64,000 nt of DNA from the NCBI RefSeq assembly GCF_018137965.1, contig NZ_CP073100.1, positions 1,736,001 to 1,800,000 on the forward strand. The letters are read 5' to 3'. Below are positions 1 through 8,634 of the stretch, in pieces. Each line of letters starts with the position of its first letter. Positions within the stretch are counted from its first letter, which is position 1. The notes below the pieces were generated by a model. It ran no database searches. It saw nothing but the letters and a program-made list of their open reading frames with translations, and was not told the DNA's origin. Source of the DNA: Luteolibacter ambystomatis (GTDB lineage Bacteria; Verrucomicrobiota; Verrucomicrobiia; Verrucomicrobiales; Akkermansiaceae). Made by a program: the position numbers and the translations under genes.

Positions 1-80
1 GTAGCCGTGGCAGCAGTTTCCAACCGCCTCATTGGATTTGAAGAAAAGAGGCCTGGCGGTTGGAAACCGCCGCCACGACA
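1..80. repeat. Inverted palindromic repeat pair with 5' GTAG
   Basis: The left arm starts with GTAG and reads GTGGCAGCAGTTTCCAACC. The right arm is close to its reverse complement (GGTTGGAAACCGCCGCCAC), with about 25 bases between them. A related single hairpin lies at 51016-51039. The paired layout with GTAG at the outer left end resembles REP/REPIN elements; that classification is inference. The element may extend left of the window. Confidence 0.6.
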
Positions 81-83
81 CCT

Positions 84-123
84 AACAAAAAAACCGCGGC
101 CTGCCTGAGCAGACCACGGTTTC
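84..123 (-). terminator. Intrinsic terminator of the EF-hand gene
   Basis: On the minus strand, about 25 bases after the stop codon, AAACCGTGG and CCGCGGTTT can pair, with an inner TGC/GCA pairing, and a run of T follows directly. This is a standard rho-independent terminator shape for the gene at 148-687. Confidence 0.7.
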
Positions 124-147
124 TCGCATCAAAAGGGATCCGTCGGA

Positions 148-687
148 TCACTTGCCTTCCGGCGGAGCGGGCGGCGGGCCGTCCGGACGACCGCCTTGGC
201 CTCCCGGGCCGCCGGGGCCACGGCCACCGCGACCACCTTCGCCGCCCGGACCTCCCGGACCACGGCCAAAGATGCCAACCTCGCCAGCTTCAATGGCAGC
301 CTTGCGTTCCTCGTCGCTAAGCTTGCCGTCCTTATCCTTGTCGTAGGTGGCGAGAATACGCTTCTGCTCTTCCGCGCGGGCGGTCTTGCGTTCCTCGTCG
401 CTGAGCTTGCCGTCCTTGTCGGCGTCATACTTTTCAAGGAGAGCCTTCTCGTGCGCTTCGCGCTTGGCTTTCTGATCTTCCTGGAAGGCCTTGCGCTCCT
501 CATCGCTGAGTTTGCCATCGCCGTCCTTGTCATACTTCTTGAGAAGCTCGGGCGGAAGCTGGCGCGGGCCGCCGCGCTCGGGGCGTGGTCCCTTGTCACC
601 GCCGGGGGCGGGAGCGTCCTGGGCCATGGCAACCGCACCGGCGCCGAGGAGGGCGGCCATCGCGAACAAAGATGTCTTCATTTTCAT
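148..687 (-). CDS. Secreted EF-hand calcium-binding protein
   Basis: A 179-residue protein starting at ATG 687 (MKMKTSLFAM), the first start followed by a signal peptide (hydrophobic core ALLGAGAVAMA, likely cut after AMA). It carries three EF-hand loops, each DxDxDG followed by the same stretch DGKLSDEERK. The last 50 or so residues are glycine- and proline-rich (GPGGPGG repeats) and probably disordered. Proteins of this build are common in Planctomycetes and Verrucomicrobia and are thought to bind calcium outside the cytoplasm; no partner or enzyme domain is visible. It is transcribed away from cdsA and ends in a clear terminator. The near-identity of the three loops suggests internal duplication. 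Specific role unknown. Confidence 0.85.
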   Translation of the reverse strand: MKMKTSLFAMAALLGAGAVAMAQDAPAPGGDKGPRPERGGPRQLPPELLKKYDKDGDGKLSDEERKAFQEDQKAKREAHEKALLEKYDADKDGKLSDEERKTARAEEQKRILATYDKDKDGKLSDEERKAAIEAGEVGIFGRGPGGPGGEGGRGGRGPGGPGGQGGRPDGPPPAPPEGK

Positions 688-826
688 CGTGGTTTCGTTT
701 TTTGGATTCTCGAAGCGGCGGGCGGAGCCGTTCACCATCTGGAACCCGGGGCCCGGTGAAAGGTTGCGCCGGAAAATCGTAATGAGTTGCCACCTACCCC
801 TCCGGGCGGTTTGGATGCCCCGGCAA

Positions 827-1744
827 ATGGCAGACTCCACGCCAACACCGGCATCCTCGAAAGGCCGCACCTTCGTGCGCCGCACCGCCAGCACCCTCGG
901 CCTGTGGGCCGTGGTCGGCGCGGCATTCGCCAGCCAGCGGGCCTGGGCCTACTTCGCCCTGATTGCGGTGCTCGCGATCCTCTCCACCATCGAGTATTTC
1001 AGCATGGTCCGCGCCGCCGGAGTGAAGTGCTTCCCGCGCTTCGGCATCCTGCTTGCAACGGTCTATTCCCTGGCCCTCGGCTGGTTTTTCATCTTCCACC
1101 ACCCGGCCGGTTCATTCGGCGGACGCGAGCTGCCGGACGGGTTGGACACGCTGGCCATTTTCATCGCCACCGCAGGAGCCTTCACCCTCCAACTCCGCTA
1201 TTCCATCAAGGGCATCGAGGCACTTCAGGCCGTGGCCTTGAACGTGCTCGGCTTCGTCTATGTCGCGGTGTTGTTCCACTTCTCCGCCCGGCTGGTGTTC
1301 GTGGTCCCGGGTGACAGCCAGGTGCCCGGCGCGGTGCTCCTGCTGTGGGTGATCGCCGTGACGAAATTCACCGATATGGGTGCCTATCTCACCGGCACGA
1401 TGATCGGCCGCCACAAGATGATCCCCCACGTCAGCCCGGGAAAAACCTGGGAGGGTTTCGCGGGTGCCCTGTTCTTCGCCCAGCTCGCCGGTTGCGGTCT
1501 CCATGCCCTCTGCCCGCAGGATCTCGCCATCCTCGGCGGCTGGCCGCATGTCATCGCGCTCGGATTCATCCTGGCGCTGCTGGCCGTTGTGGGTGATCTG
1601 GCGGAAAGCGTGCTGAAGCGCAGCCTGAACGCCAAGGACTCCGGTCACATGCTGCCGGGCATCGGAGGGGCTCTCGACCTCATCGACAGCATCTGCTTCA
1701 CCGCTCCGGCTCTGTATTTCTATCTGAAATGGGTGCTCCATTGA
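827..1744 (+). CDS. cdsA: Phosphatidate cytidylyltransferase
   Basis: Makes CDP-diacylglycerol from phosphatidate and CTP, the branch point to phosphatidylglycerol and phosphatidylethanolamine, in the inner membrane. About 305 residues with many hydrophobic segments. The C-terminal family signature is present: VLKRSLNAKDSGHMLPGIGG followed by ALDLIDS, with the K-R-x4-K-D core. The usual HGG..DR is IGG..DL here, a variation I believe occurs in this phylum. I chose ATG 827 (MADSTP); ATG 815 in the same frame is possible, and longer versions would run into the divergent EF-hand gene. dxr follows after five bases or overlaps, so the two are probably one operon. The pgsA gene at 38 kb would use this product. 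Confidence 0.92.
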   Translation: MADSTPTPASSKGRTFVRRTASTLGLWAVVGAAFASQRAWAYFALIAVLAILSTIEYFSMVRAAGVKCFPRFGILLATVYSLALGWFFIFHHPAGSFGGRELPDGLDTLAIFIATAGAFTLQLRYSIKGIEALQAVALNVLGFVYVAVLFHFSARLVFVVPGDSQVPGAVLLLWVIAVTKFTDMGAYLTGTMIGRHKMIPHVSPGKTWEGFAGALFFAQLAGCGLHALCPQDLAILGGWPHVIALGFILALLAVVGDLAESVLKRSLNAKDSGHMLPGIGGALDLIDSICFTAPALYFYLKWVLH

Positions 1745-1749
1745 CCTGC

Positions 1750-2928
1750 ATGTCCTCTCCCCGCAAACGCGTCGTCCTCCTCGGCTCCACCGGTTCGATC
1801 GGCACCTCCACTCTCAAGGTCGCACGGGAACTCCCGGAACGGATCGAAATCGTCGCCCTCGCCGCGGCAACGAACGTTTCCAAACTTGCCGAACAGGCGC
1901 TGGAAACCGGTGTCAAGGACGTGGCCCTTCACGATGCCTCCAAGGCTGATGAACTCCGGGCCCTCCTGCCGTCCGATGTCCGCATCCATACCGGCGATGA
2001 AGGTCTGATCGCGCTCGCCACACTCTCCGGGGCGGATATCGTGCTCATCGCCATCGTCGGCACCGCCGGTCTTCATCCCGCGCTCGCCGCCATCGAGGCG
2101 GGCAAGGATCTCGCCGTGGCCAGCAAGGAGATCCTCGTGATGGCCGGCGAGACGATCACGGAAGCCGCCACCAAGGCAGGTGTCCGCCTGCTGCCGGTCG
2201 ATAGCGAGCACAACGCCATCTTCCAGTGCCTCGACGGTCATCGCGGCGGCGAAAAGGAAGTGTCCCGCCTGATTCTAACAGCTTCGGGTGGTCCCTTCCG
2301 CACCTGGCCCTCCGAGCAACTCGCATCGGTCACACCTGCCCAGGCTCTCAAACATCCCACATGGGACATGGGGCCGAAGATCACCATCGACTCCGCAACG
2401 CTCTTCAACAAAGGCTTGGAAATGATCGAGGCCCGCTGGCTCTTCGGCATCGGGATGGAACGCATCGATGTGGTGGTTCATCCACAGAGCATCATCCACT
2501 CGATGGTGGAGTTCGTGGATGGTTCCGTGCTGGCGCAGCTCAGCCGCACCGACATGTGCTTCCCCATCCAATACGCGCTGACCTGGCCGGACCGGGTGCG
2601 CGGGGGCTTGAAACCAATCGATTTTCCCGCACTGGCAAAGCTCGAATTCGAGGCACCACGCGATGACGACTTCCCCGCCCTGACGCTCGCACGCCGCGCC
2701 GGACTCACCGGTGGCACCTTGCCCGCCGTTTACAACGCCGCCAATGAGGTGGCCGTGGATGCCTTCCGCGCCGGACGTCTCTCCTTCCCCGGCATTTGGG
2801 AAACCGTCCGCCGTGTGATGGACGATCACGCGGTGAACCATCACGCCACGCTCGATGCCGTCATTGCCGCCGACCGCTGGGCCCGTGAAGCCGCAGCCGA
2901 AGCTATCAGCGCCGTCGGCGCAGCATGA
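1750..2928 (+). CDS. dxr: 1-deoxy-D-xylulose 5-phosphate reductoisomerase
   Basis: Catalyses the NADPH-dependent conversion of DXP to MEP, the committed step of the MEP isoprenoid pathway. About 392 residues, like E. coli Dxr (398). Visible motifs are the nucleotide loop GSTGSIG near residue 10, ASKEILVMAGE, the metal/substrate motif PVDSEHNAIFQ, LTASGGPF, the HPTWDMGPKITIDSATLFNK block and HPQSIIHSMVEF. Start ATG 1750 gives the usual short N-terminus; ATG 1729 in the same frame overlaps cdsA by 16 bases. Its last 23 bases overlap the convergent protease gene. uppS at 17 kb uses the downstream product. Confidence 0.97.
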   Translation: MSSPRKRVVLLGSTGSIGTSTLKVARELPERIEIVALAAATNVSKLAEQALETGVKDVALHDASKADELRALLPSDVRIHTGDEGLIALATLSGADIVLIAIVGTAGLHPALAAIEAGKDLAVASKEILVMAGETITEAATKAGVRLLPVDSEHNAIFQCLDGHRGGEKEVSRLILTASGGPFRTWPSEQLASVTPAQALKHPTWDMGPKITIDSATLFNKGLEMIEARWLFGIGMERIDVVVHPQSIIHSMVEFVDGSVLAQLSRTDMCFPIQYALTWPDRVRGGLKPIDFPALAKLEFEAPRDDDFPALTLARRAGLTGGTLPAVYNAANEVAVDAFRAGRLSFPGIWETVRRVMDDHAVNHHATLDAVIAADRWAREAAAEAISAVGAA

Positions 2929-3820
2929 GGCCCGCGCCGATCAAGGCGAGACCGGTCGTGGCGGGCTCTGGAATCCCGGTGATGGTCAGGATGTCGTTCC
3001 GATAGAACGACAGATCCGCGATGTAAGTCGCATTTCCCAGAGCCGCCGTATTCCCCGGCTGTCCGCTGAAGGTGCCCACGGCATTGAACATTCCCGTTAG
3101 TTCCCAGTTGGAACCGTTCTTGTAAAAGATCGCTCCGCCGGAATCCCCCACCGCCGCCTGCGCCTCATGGGTCGTCCCCGGATCATTGAACACCGTCACC
3201 ATCGAACGCACGGTGCCGAATCCGGCATCCGCATTCACCCCCACGCTGTCGATCGCATTCGTCCCCCAGCGGATGGACTGGGAGCCCAGTTCCTTGAAAC
3301 CAGCCTCATTCGCTCCGGTGGAATCCGGAAGCTCCGTCCACGTCCACGGATCGGTGCCGGTGTTCACGTTCCAAAAAGTCGGCCCCGCCGCCCGGTCGCG
3401 GCCGTTGCCGATCATCACCACCGGGCTACCCACGGTGGGCGTTGAGGCGGAAATATTGAGAGTGGCCAGTCCGGGATCGGTGGCGAGACGGAACAGCACG
3501 ATGTCCGTGTCCACCGTCATGCCACCCGTGCCATGATTGTTCAGGCGGTTGAAAGTTCCCGATTGAGTGGAGTAGTTGGTGCCACCGAAGTTCACCGTGG
3601 CGGGCAGGGAGCCCGCAACGTGCGCCGCGGTCATCACCCAACCATTGCCGAGGTAAACCGCCGAGGCCCCGTTCAAGGTCCCGATGTTGGCGAAGCCGGG
3701 GTCGTCCGGCGGCGCGGTAATGTTTCCGGAGCCATCACCGCTGGCGATGACCACCGCGGAGGAGGTCACCGGCAGAAATCCGGCAAGAGCGATCAACAAG
3801 CGCAAAACGGGTGTTCTCAT
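2906..3820 (-). CDS. Secreted trypsin-like serine protease with PEP-CTERM tail
   Basis: A 304-residue protein with an N-terminal signal peptide (MRTPVLRLLIALAGFL) and a C-terminal PEP-CTERM sorting signal: a PEP motif (GIPEPATTG), a short hydrophobic helix and a terminal RRRR. The middle resembles the trypsin fold: His in TAAHV, a candidate Asp in DTDIVLFRL and Ser in GDSGGAIF. PEP-CTERM proteins are cleaved and released or anchored by exosortase, usually in exopolysaccharide producers; no exosortase lies in this window. Start ATG 3820 was chosen for the signal peptide. The 3' end overlaps the 3' end of dxr by 23 bases on the other strand. Substrate unknown. Confidence 0.87.
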   Translation of the reverse strand: MRTPVLRLLIALAGFLPVTSSAVVIASGDGSGNITAPPDDPGFANIGTLNGASAVYLGNGWVMTAAHVAGSLPATVNFGGTNYSTQSGTFNRLNNHGTGGMTVDTDIVLFRLATDPGLATLNISASTPTVGSPVVMIGNGRDRAAGPTFWNVNTGTDPWTWTELPDSTGANEAGFKELGSQSIRWGTNAIDSVGVNADAGFGTVRSMVTVFNDPGTTHEAQAAVGDSGGAIFYKNGSNWELTGMFNAVGTFSGQPGNTAALGNATYIADLSFYRNDILTITGIPEPATTGLALIGAGLMLRRRR

Positions 3821-3916
3821 AGGGGAAAGGCAGCGTCTTGCATAAGAATCCGCCGGAGGCCGCTCAAGATTTTTCCAACGGTTGACGGAAATGTTCCCAT
3901 CCGCTCCCATCCGCCC

Positions 3917-5686
3917 ATGCCGCAGCCGCGCTCCGGGTCCAATATCTCCTCATCCTTCCGCTGGATCTCCGGCTATCTGATGCGCCACAAGGCCGTTTTC
4001 CTGCCGTCCGTGGCCGCCCTGCTGATCACCGCCGTCCTTTCGCTGGCGTTCCCTTGGTTTCTCAAGGACCTGATCGGCGACCCCGCGGACGCTCTGCGCA
4101 AGGGCGTCGATCCCACCACCATCGTGGACAAGATCAACCACACGCTGAAATGGCTGATGCTCGCCCTCGGCGTCCAGGCGTTCATCGGCTTCTGGCGCGT
4201 GCAGGGGTTCATCCGTTCCGGAGAATCCGCGCTCAACGACCTGCGCCGCGACATCTTCCGCCATCTGGTCCGCCTTCCCCTCTCCTACTTCCAGGAACAA
4301 CGCGCCGGTGCCCTCAGCAACCGAGTCTCAAACGATCTCGGCGTGGTCCGCGATACCCTTCTGAACACCGTGCCACAGTTCGCACGGCAGACCGTGATCC
4401 TCATCGGCGGTCTGGTCGTGGTGTTCTATTCCTCGTGGAAACTATCGGTGGTGATGCTCGCGAGCCTGCCCATCGTGATCCTCGCTGTCGCCCTTTTTGG
4501 CCGCAAGGTGCGCCAGTACTCCCGCGATGCCCAGGACTCGCTCGCCGATGCCGGCACCGTGATCGAAGAAACCGTGCAGGGCATCGCCGATGTGAAGGCG
4601 TTCACCAATGAAGACTTCGAAAGCCGCCGCTATGATCGCGCTCTGGACCGCTTCCTCGATGTCACGCTGCGCGGCGCGAAAATCCGGGCGGCGTTCCTTT
4701 CGTTCATTATTTTCGTGCTCTTCGGCACCATCGCCGGAGTCGCATGGTACGGTGCCCAGTTGCTGGCTCAGGGACAGATCGATTCGCGCGGATTCACTTC
4801 GTTCATCCTGTTTTCGATCTTCGTCGGTGCATCGCTCGGTTCCTTTCCGGAAATCATCTCCCAATTCCAACTCACGGCCGGTGCCACCGACCGCCTCCGC
4901 GAACTCACCGGTACCGCCGCGGAGCGTGTGGACGGTTCCAGCATGGACCGGATGGAAGGCGCCGTGGCATTCCACCACGTTTCATTCCGCTACCCTTCGC
5001 GCCCGGATGTGAAGGTGCTCGATGACCTGAGCTTCTCAATCGAGTCCGGACAGCGCGTCGCGTTCGTCGGTCCGTCCGGCGCTGGCAAGTCCACCGTGTT
5101 CTCCCTGCTGCTGGGTCTCAACAATCCGGAATCCGGCCAAGTGCTCTTCGACGGCCGGGATTCCTCCACCATCTCGCTGGAGTCCCTGCGCGGCAATCTG
5201 GCCATCGTGCCGCAGGAAGTGCTGCTGTTCGGCGGCTCGATCCGTGAGAACATCGAATACGGCCGACCGGGTGCGACTCTCGAAGAAATCCACGAAGCCG
5301 CCCGCCAGGCCAACGCCCACGACTTCATTGCCAAGCTTCCCGAAGGCTATGATACCATCGTCGGTCCGCGTGGCACCAAGCTCTCCGGTGGCCAACGCCA
5401 GCGTCTCGCCATTGCCCGCGCCATCCTCGCCGATCCGAAGATCCTCCTTCTCGATGAAGCGACCTCCGCTCTCGATGCCGAGAGCGAACGCCTCGTCAAT
5501 GAAGCGCTGGAACGCCTCATGAGCGGCCGCACCAGTCTCGTCATCGCGCATCGTCTTTCCACCGTCCGCCACGCCGACCGCATCCTCGTCGTGAACCACG
5601 GCAAGATCGTCGAAAGCGGCACCCACGACGAACTCATCGCTCATGGCGGCACTTACAAGCTCCTGGCGGAGACACAACTGGCCTGA
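3917..5686 (+). CDS. MsbA-like ABC exporter, fused permease-ATPase
   Basis: A 589-residue half-transporter expected to act as a homodimer in the inner membrane. The first 330 or so residues hold the six-helix exporter domain, including the conserved segment QEQRAGALSNRVSNDLGVVR. The ATPase domain follows, with Walker A GPSGAGKST, Q-loop (VPQEV), signature LSGGQRQRLAIARAI, Walker B ILLLDEATSALD and switch histidine IAHRLSTV. This set matches lipid or multidrug exporters of the MsbA/BmrA type; the substrate cannot be read from sequence. Start ATG 3917 (MPQPRSGS) was chosen because upstream codons fall in the divergent protease promoter region. lnt lies convergently downstream. Confidence 0.92.
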   Translation: MPQPRSGSNISSSFRWISGYLMRHKAVFLPSVAALLITAVLSLAFPWFLKDLIGDPADALRKGVDPTTIVDKINHTLKWLMLALGVQAFIGFWRVQGFIRSGESALNDLRRDIFRHLVRLPLSYFQEQRAGALSNRVSNDLGVVRDTLLNTVPQFARQTVILIGGLVVVFYSSWKLSVVMLASLPIVILAVALFGRKVRQYSRDAQDSLADAGTVIEETVQGIADVKAFTNEDFESRRYDRALDRFLDVTLRGAKIRAAFLSFIIFVLFGTIAGVAWYGAQLLAQGQIDSRGFTSFILFSIFVGASLGSFPEIISQFQLTAGATDRLRELTGTAAERVDGSSMDRMEGAVAFHHVSFRYPSRPDVKVLDDLSFSIESGQRVAFVGPSGAGKSTVFSLLLGLNNPESGQVLFDGRDSSTISLESLRGNLAIVPQEVLLFGGSIRENIEYGRPGATLEEIHEAARQANAHDFIAKLPEGYDTIVGPRGTKLSGGQRQRLAIARAILADPKILLLDEATSALDAESERLVNEALERLMSGRTSLVIAHRLSTVRHADRILVVNHGKIVESGTHDELIAHGGTYKLLAETQLA

Positions 5687-5697
5687 ATTCACGTGGC

Positions 5698-5715
5698 TGA
5701 AGTCGTGAGACTTCA
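5698..5715. repeat. Palindromic repeat, GTCGTGAGACTTC family, copy 1
   Basis: A perfect 7-base stem, TGAAGTC-GTGA-GACTTCA, twelve bases after the ABC exporter stop. The 13-base core GTCGTGAGACTTC recurs at 5810-5822 (reverse orientation, inside the 3' end of lnt) and at 40900-40912. Confidence 0.7.
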
Positions 5716-5787
5716 GGTTGGTTGACCCCGCGCAGCCCCCCACACATCCAGTCCACTCTCGCTCACACCATAGCGGAGCATCGGACA

Positions 5788-7155
5788 TCAGGGGGGATCT
5801 TCCCCGCCCGAAGTCTCACGACTCCGGCTGCCTCCCACCAGCAATCCCACCGTCGCCACGACGGCTGTTCCCAACAGCACCCACGGGAACAACCACCCGG
5901 CGAGGTTGAAAAAGGTCCTGTCATCCCGCAGCCAGATGCTTCCGCGCAGCACGCCCTCATCCATCAGCGGCAGACTGCTCACGCGCCTTCCACGCGGGTC
6001 GATGAACTGGGTCGTCCCTGAACTGGAAGCCACCGCGAACCAGCGGGCGTTTTCCGCGGCACGATGGCGGAACAACTCCGCGTGCTGGAGATGTTCGCGC
6101 TCCGACCAGCCTTTCACATCCATGCTCGGCACCGTGAATGCCATCGCTCCATTCGCGACCATCCGCCGCGCCACTTCCGTATAGTCGCAATCGAAACAGA
6201 TCGGAGTACCAAGCGCGCCGTACTTCGTCTTCACTGGAACCGCCTGCTTGCCCGGCTCGCCGTCGTTCATGAAGGGCACCGGCCGGTTCTTGGCATGCGT
6301 CCCGAGCTGACCGCTGGCATCAAACATCCGGGCAACGTTGTAATGCTTCGCCTGCGGCAGTTCCTGAACCGATCCGAACACCACCAAGGCGTTGTGGGAG
6401 GAAGCCAGTTTGAGCGTTCCATCCCAATCGGCGTCCCCCGGCTTGATGTCATACGGCACCGCATACTCCGGCCACACGATCACCCCATCCCGGAAACCCG
6501 ATTTGACGGTCATGTCCCGGTAGGCTTCAAAGCCCACGTTCTCCCCTTGCACCGCCAGCACCGGCACTTCCTTCCCCGGTTCATAGGCAGAGTATGGAAA
6601 ACGCGCCATCAGCAGGGCCAGGATCGCCATGCCGGCAAAACGGCACTTCTTCCGGCCGAACACCAGCCAGGTCGCCACGAAGACGACCACGAAGCCAGCG
6701 CCATATACGCCGACAATCGGAGACAGCCAGGTGGGCCCCAGCGCCAGTCCCGGAGTCATCCATGGGAAGCGCAGCCAGAACCACTCGCAGCGATAGTATT
6801 CGATCCCGCTCCAGACCACCGCGGCATAGCCCGCCAACCACCACGCCCGCGGCCATCTCACGCTCGCCCATCCGGTGAGGCCGCCCGCCAATCCCGTGAA
6901 CAGTGCGAGCAGGAACCAAAGTCCGGCCGCCGCCGTGCCGAAGATATTCCAGAACCAGGACAATGAGATGCCATAGAGCAACGCCCCGTGTACCACTCCG
7001 AGCCGGAAGCCGTTCTTGAATCCGGCACCCCGGAAAGCCAGAAACAGCAGCGGCCAGATCACGAACACCAGCAACGACCAGCCGAAAGGCGGAAACGCGA
7101 AAACCGCGAGAATCCCGGAAACGATGGCCAACAGAAAGCGCGAAGCGAGATTCAT
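5788..7155 (-). CDS. lnt: Apolipoprotein N-acyltransferase
   Basis: Transfers the third acyl chain to the N-terminal cysteine of lipoproteins in the inner membrane. 455 residues: about six N-terminal membrane helices (residues 1-165), a nitrilase-like domain facing the periplasm and a final helix near 418-440. The catalytic triad matches E230 (VWPEYAVP), K289 (HAKNRPVP) and C320 (TPICFD), corresponding to E267/K335/C387 in E. coli. Start ATG 7155 (MNLASRFLL) gives the normal N-terminus. Its last residues (SRSRETSG, 443-450) are encoded by a copy of the GTCGTGAGACTTC intergenic repeat, so a repeat seems to have supplied the present C-terminus. Confidence 0.93.
   Translation of the reverse strand: MNLASRFLLAIVSGILAVFAFPPFGWSLLVFVIWPLLFLAFRGAGFKNGFRLGVVHGALLYGISLSWFWNIFGTAAAGLWFLLALFTGLAGGLTGWASVRWPRAWWLAGYAAVVWSGIEYYRCEWFWLRFPWMTPGLALGPTWLSPIVGVYGAGFVVVFVATWLVFGRKKCRFAGMAILALLMARFPYSAYEPGKEVPVLAVQGENVGFEAYRDMTVKSGFRDGVIVWPEYAVPYDIKPGDADWDGTLKLASSHNALVVFGSVQELPQAKHYNVARMFDASGQLGTHAKNRPVPFMNDGEPGKQAVPVKTKYGALGTPICFDCDYTEVARRMVANGAMAFTVPSMDVKGWSEREHLQHAELFRHRAAENARWFAVASSSGTTQFIDPRGRRVSSLPLMDEGVLRGSIWLRDDRTFFNLAGWLFPWVLLGTAVVATVGLLVGGSRSRETSGGEDPP
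5810..5822 (-). repeat. GTCGTGAGACTTC repeat, copy 2, inside lnt
   Basis: The 13-base core appears on the minus strand within the last 36 bases of lnt and encodes part of its charged C-terminal tail. Copy 1 lies about 100 bases away in opposite orientation, so the two could pair. Confidence 0.7.
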
Positions 7156-7208
7156 GGATGACGGAACATAACCCGTCCCCGCCTCGCTCCGCCAATTCTT
7201 TTCAACCG

Positions 7209-8615
7209 CTACGCCAAACCAGGCAATGGTGCCGAGGCGTCTCCGAAGGAATCGACCCTCGCACCCGCCTTCTCCAGCATGCCCATCCACAGTGCGCACA
7301 ACGGAGTGCCCGCCGGGCTGACCACATGGCGACCGGTCTTGAGTCCGCCATTGGCCTTGCCCGCCACCACGATCGGCACGTTCTTCGGATCATGGGCATT
7401 GCCATCACGGATTGGTGAACCGAAGGCCACCATCGAGTGATCGAGCAAGGTGCCATCGCCTTCCTTGATCGCGCTCATGCGGTCCAGCATGGAGGCGTAT
7501 TGCTCGACGTGCCAGCGGTTGATCCGTTCGTATTCGTCCAACTTGCCCGCATCGCCGCTGTGATGGGAAATCTCGTGATGTCCGCCATGGACCCCATCGA
7601 GGAACGAGAAGTTCCGGTTGGTCACGTCATTGCCGAACATGAAGGAAGACACACGCGTGGTGTCCGACCACAAGGCAAGCACCATCAACTCGGTCATGAT
7701 GCGGCAGTGCTCGGTGTGATCGAAGCGCGGCCGGGAGTTCATCTCTTCCTCGCGCGAGGCCTTGCCCATCGCGGCGGTGATCCGTTGGTCGAGCGCGTCC
7801 AGATTCTTGAAGAAATCCAGCGAAAGGTTCTCACGTGCGGCCAACACGCGGGCCTCCTGTTCGATCCGGCGCTCCACCTCGCGCACGGACTCCAGGTATT
7901 GGTCGAGCTTCTGCTTGTCCTCGCTGCCGAGCCTGCCTTGCAGGCGCTTCGCGTCGGCATTCACCAGATCGAGCACCGAACGGTCATCCGAGGCTTGCTT
8001 CTCCGCACCGGAAGAACGTTCACGGAAGAGGCGGTCGAAGGCCACGCGTGGATTGATCTCGCACGGCAGCGGCACATTCGAGGTTTTCCACGAGATGTGG
8101 GAGGCATAGAGGCGGGTGTAATTGACATTGGTATCGATGCCGTGGGCCACCGGCTCGGTGCCAAGTTCCAGCGATGGCAGCCGCGTGCCTTTCCCAATGC
8201 GGCTGGCGGCGAGCTGATCCATCGAGATGCCATTGGCGTTGATGTCGGAGCCGGTGGTCTTCGTGATCGTCGTGCCGGTGAGCCATCCACCGGTTTTCAC
8301 ATAGTGTCCATCTCCGGTGAAGGATGCCTTGTTTTGAAGGCCTGTGAGGACGAGCAGATCCTCGCGATGCCGTTGCAACGGCGCGAGTACCGGCGAAAGC
8401 TCGAAAGCCGCGCCCTCGCCCTGCGGGGTCCAACGATCCGCGCGCACGCCATTCGGCATGTAGAGCAGCGCCATCCGCACCGGGAACGAAGCCGCCGCAC
8501 CCTGTGCCAGCAATGGCCGCATGGCATCGAGAAACGGCAGCGCCAAAGTCGCCCCAGCACCACGGAGGAAACTGCGGCGGGGCATCAGCCAGCGCTGGGA
8601 TTGGATATGGGCCAT
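7209..8615 (-). CDS. DUF1552 protein, Tat-type signal
   Basis: A 468-residue protein of the DUF1552 family, which is abundant in Planctomycetes and Verrucomicrobia. The N-terminus carries a twin-arginine-like signal, PRRSFLRGAGATLALPFLDA, typical of folded export. Recognisable family segments include LLYMPNGVRADRWTP near residue 50, DVTNRNFSFLDGVHGGHHEISHH-type sequence and the late segment VAFGSPIRDGNAHDPKNVPI. The catalytic role is unknown. It is encoded 19 bases downstream of the DUF1592 cytochrome-type gene in the same direction, a pairing seen repeatedly in these phyla and suggesting a shared periplasmic job, possibly in polymer use. Start 8615 was chosen; 8585 (MPRRSF) is an alternative. 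Confidence 0.88.
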   Translation of the reverse strand: MAHIQSQRWLMPRRSFLRGAGATLALPFLDAMRPLLAQGAAASFPVRMALLYMPNGVRADRWTPQGEGAAFELSPVLAPLQRHREDLLVLTGLQNKASFTGDGHYVKTGGWLTGTTITKTTGSDINANGISMDQLAASRIGKGTRLPSLELGTEPVAHGIDTNVNYTRLYASHISWKTSNVPLPCEINPRVAFDRLFRERSSGAEKQASDDRSVLDLVNADAKRLQGRLGSEDKQKLDQYLESVREVERRIEQEARVLAARENLSLDFFKNLDALDQRITAAMGKASREEEMNSRPRFDHTEHCRIMTELMVLALWSDTTRVSSFMFGNDVTNRNFSFLDGVHGGHHEISHHSGDAGKLDEYERINRWHVEQYASMLDRMSAIKEGDGTLLDHSMVAFGSPIRDGNAHDPKNVPIVVAGKANGGLKTGRHVVSPAGTPLCALWMGMLEKAGARVDSFGDASAPLPGLA

Positions 8616-8634
8616 GGTTCGCGATTCGGGTGGG

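Noticed and set aside
491-826. Longer cdsA beginning upstream
   Set aside because: The extension would translate the antisense of the EF-hand gene and has no CdsA similarity.
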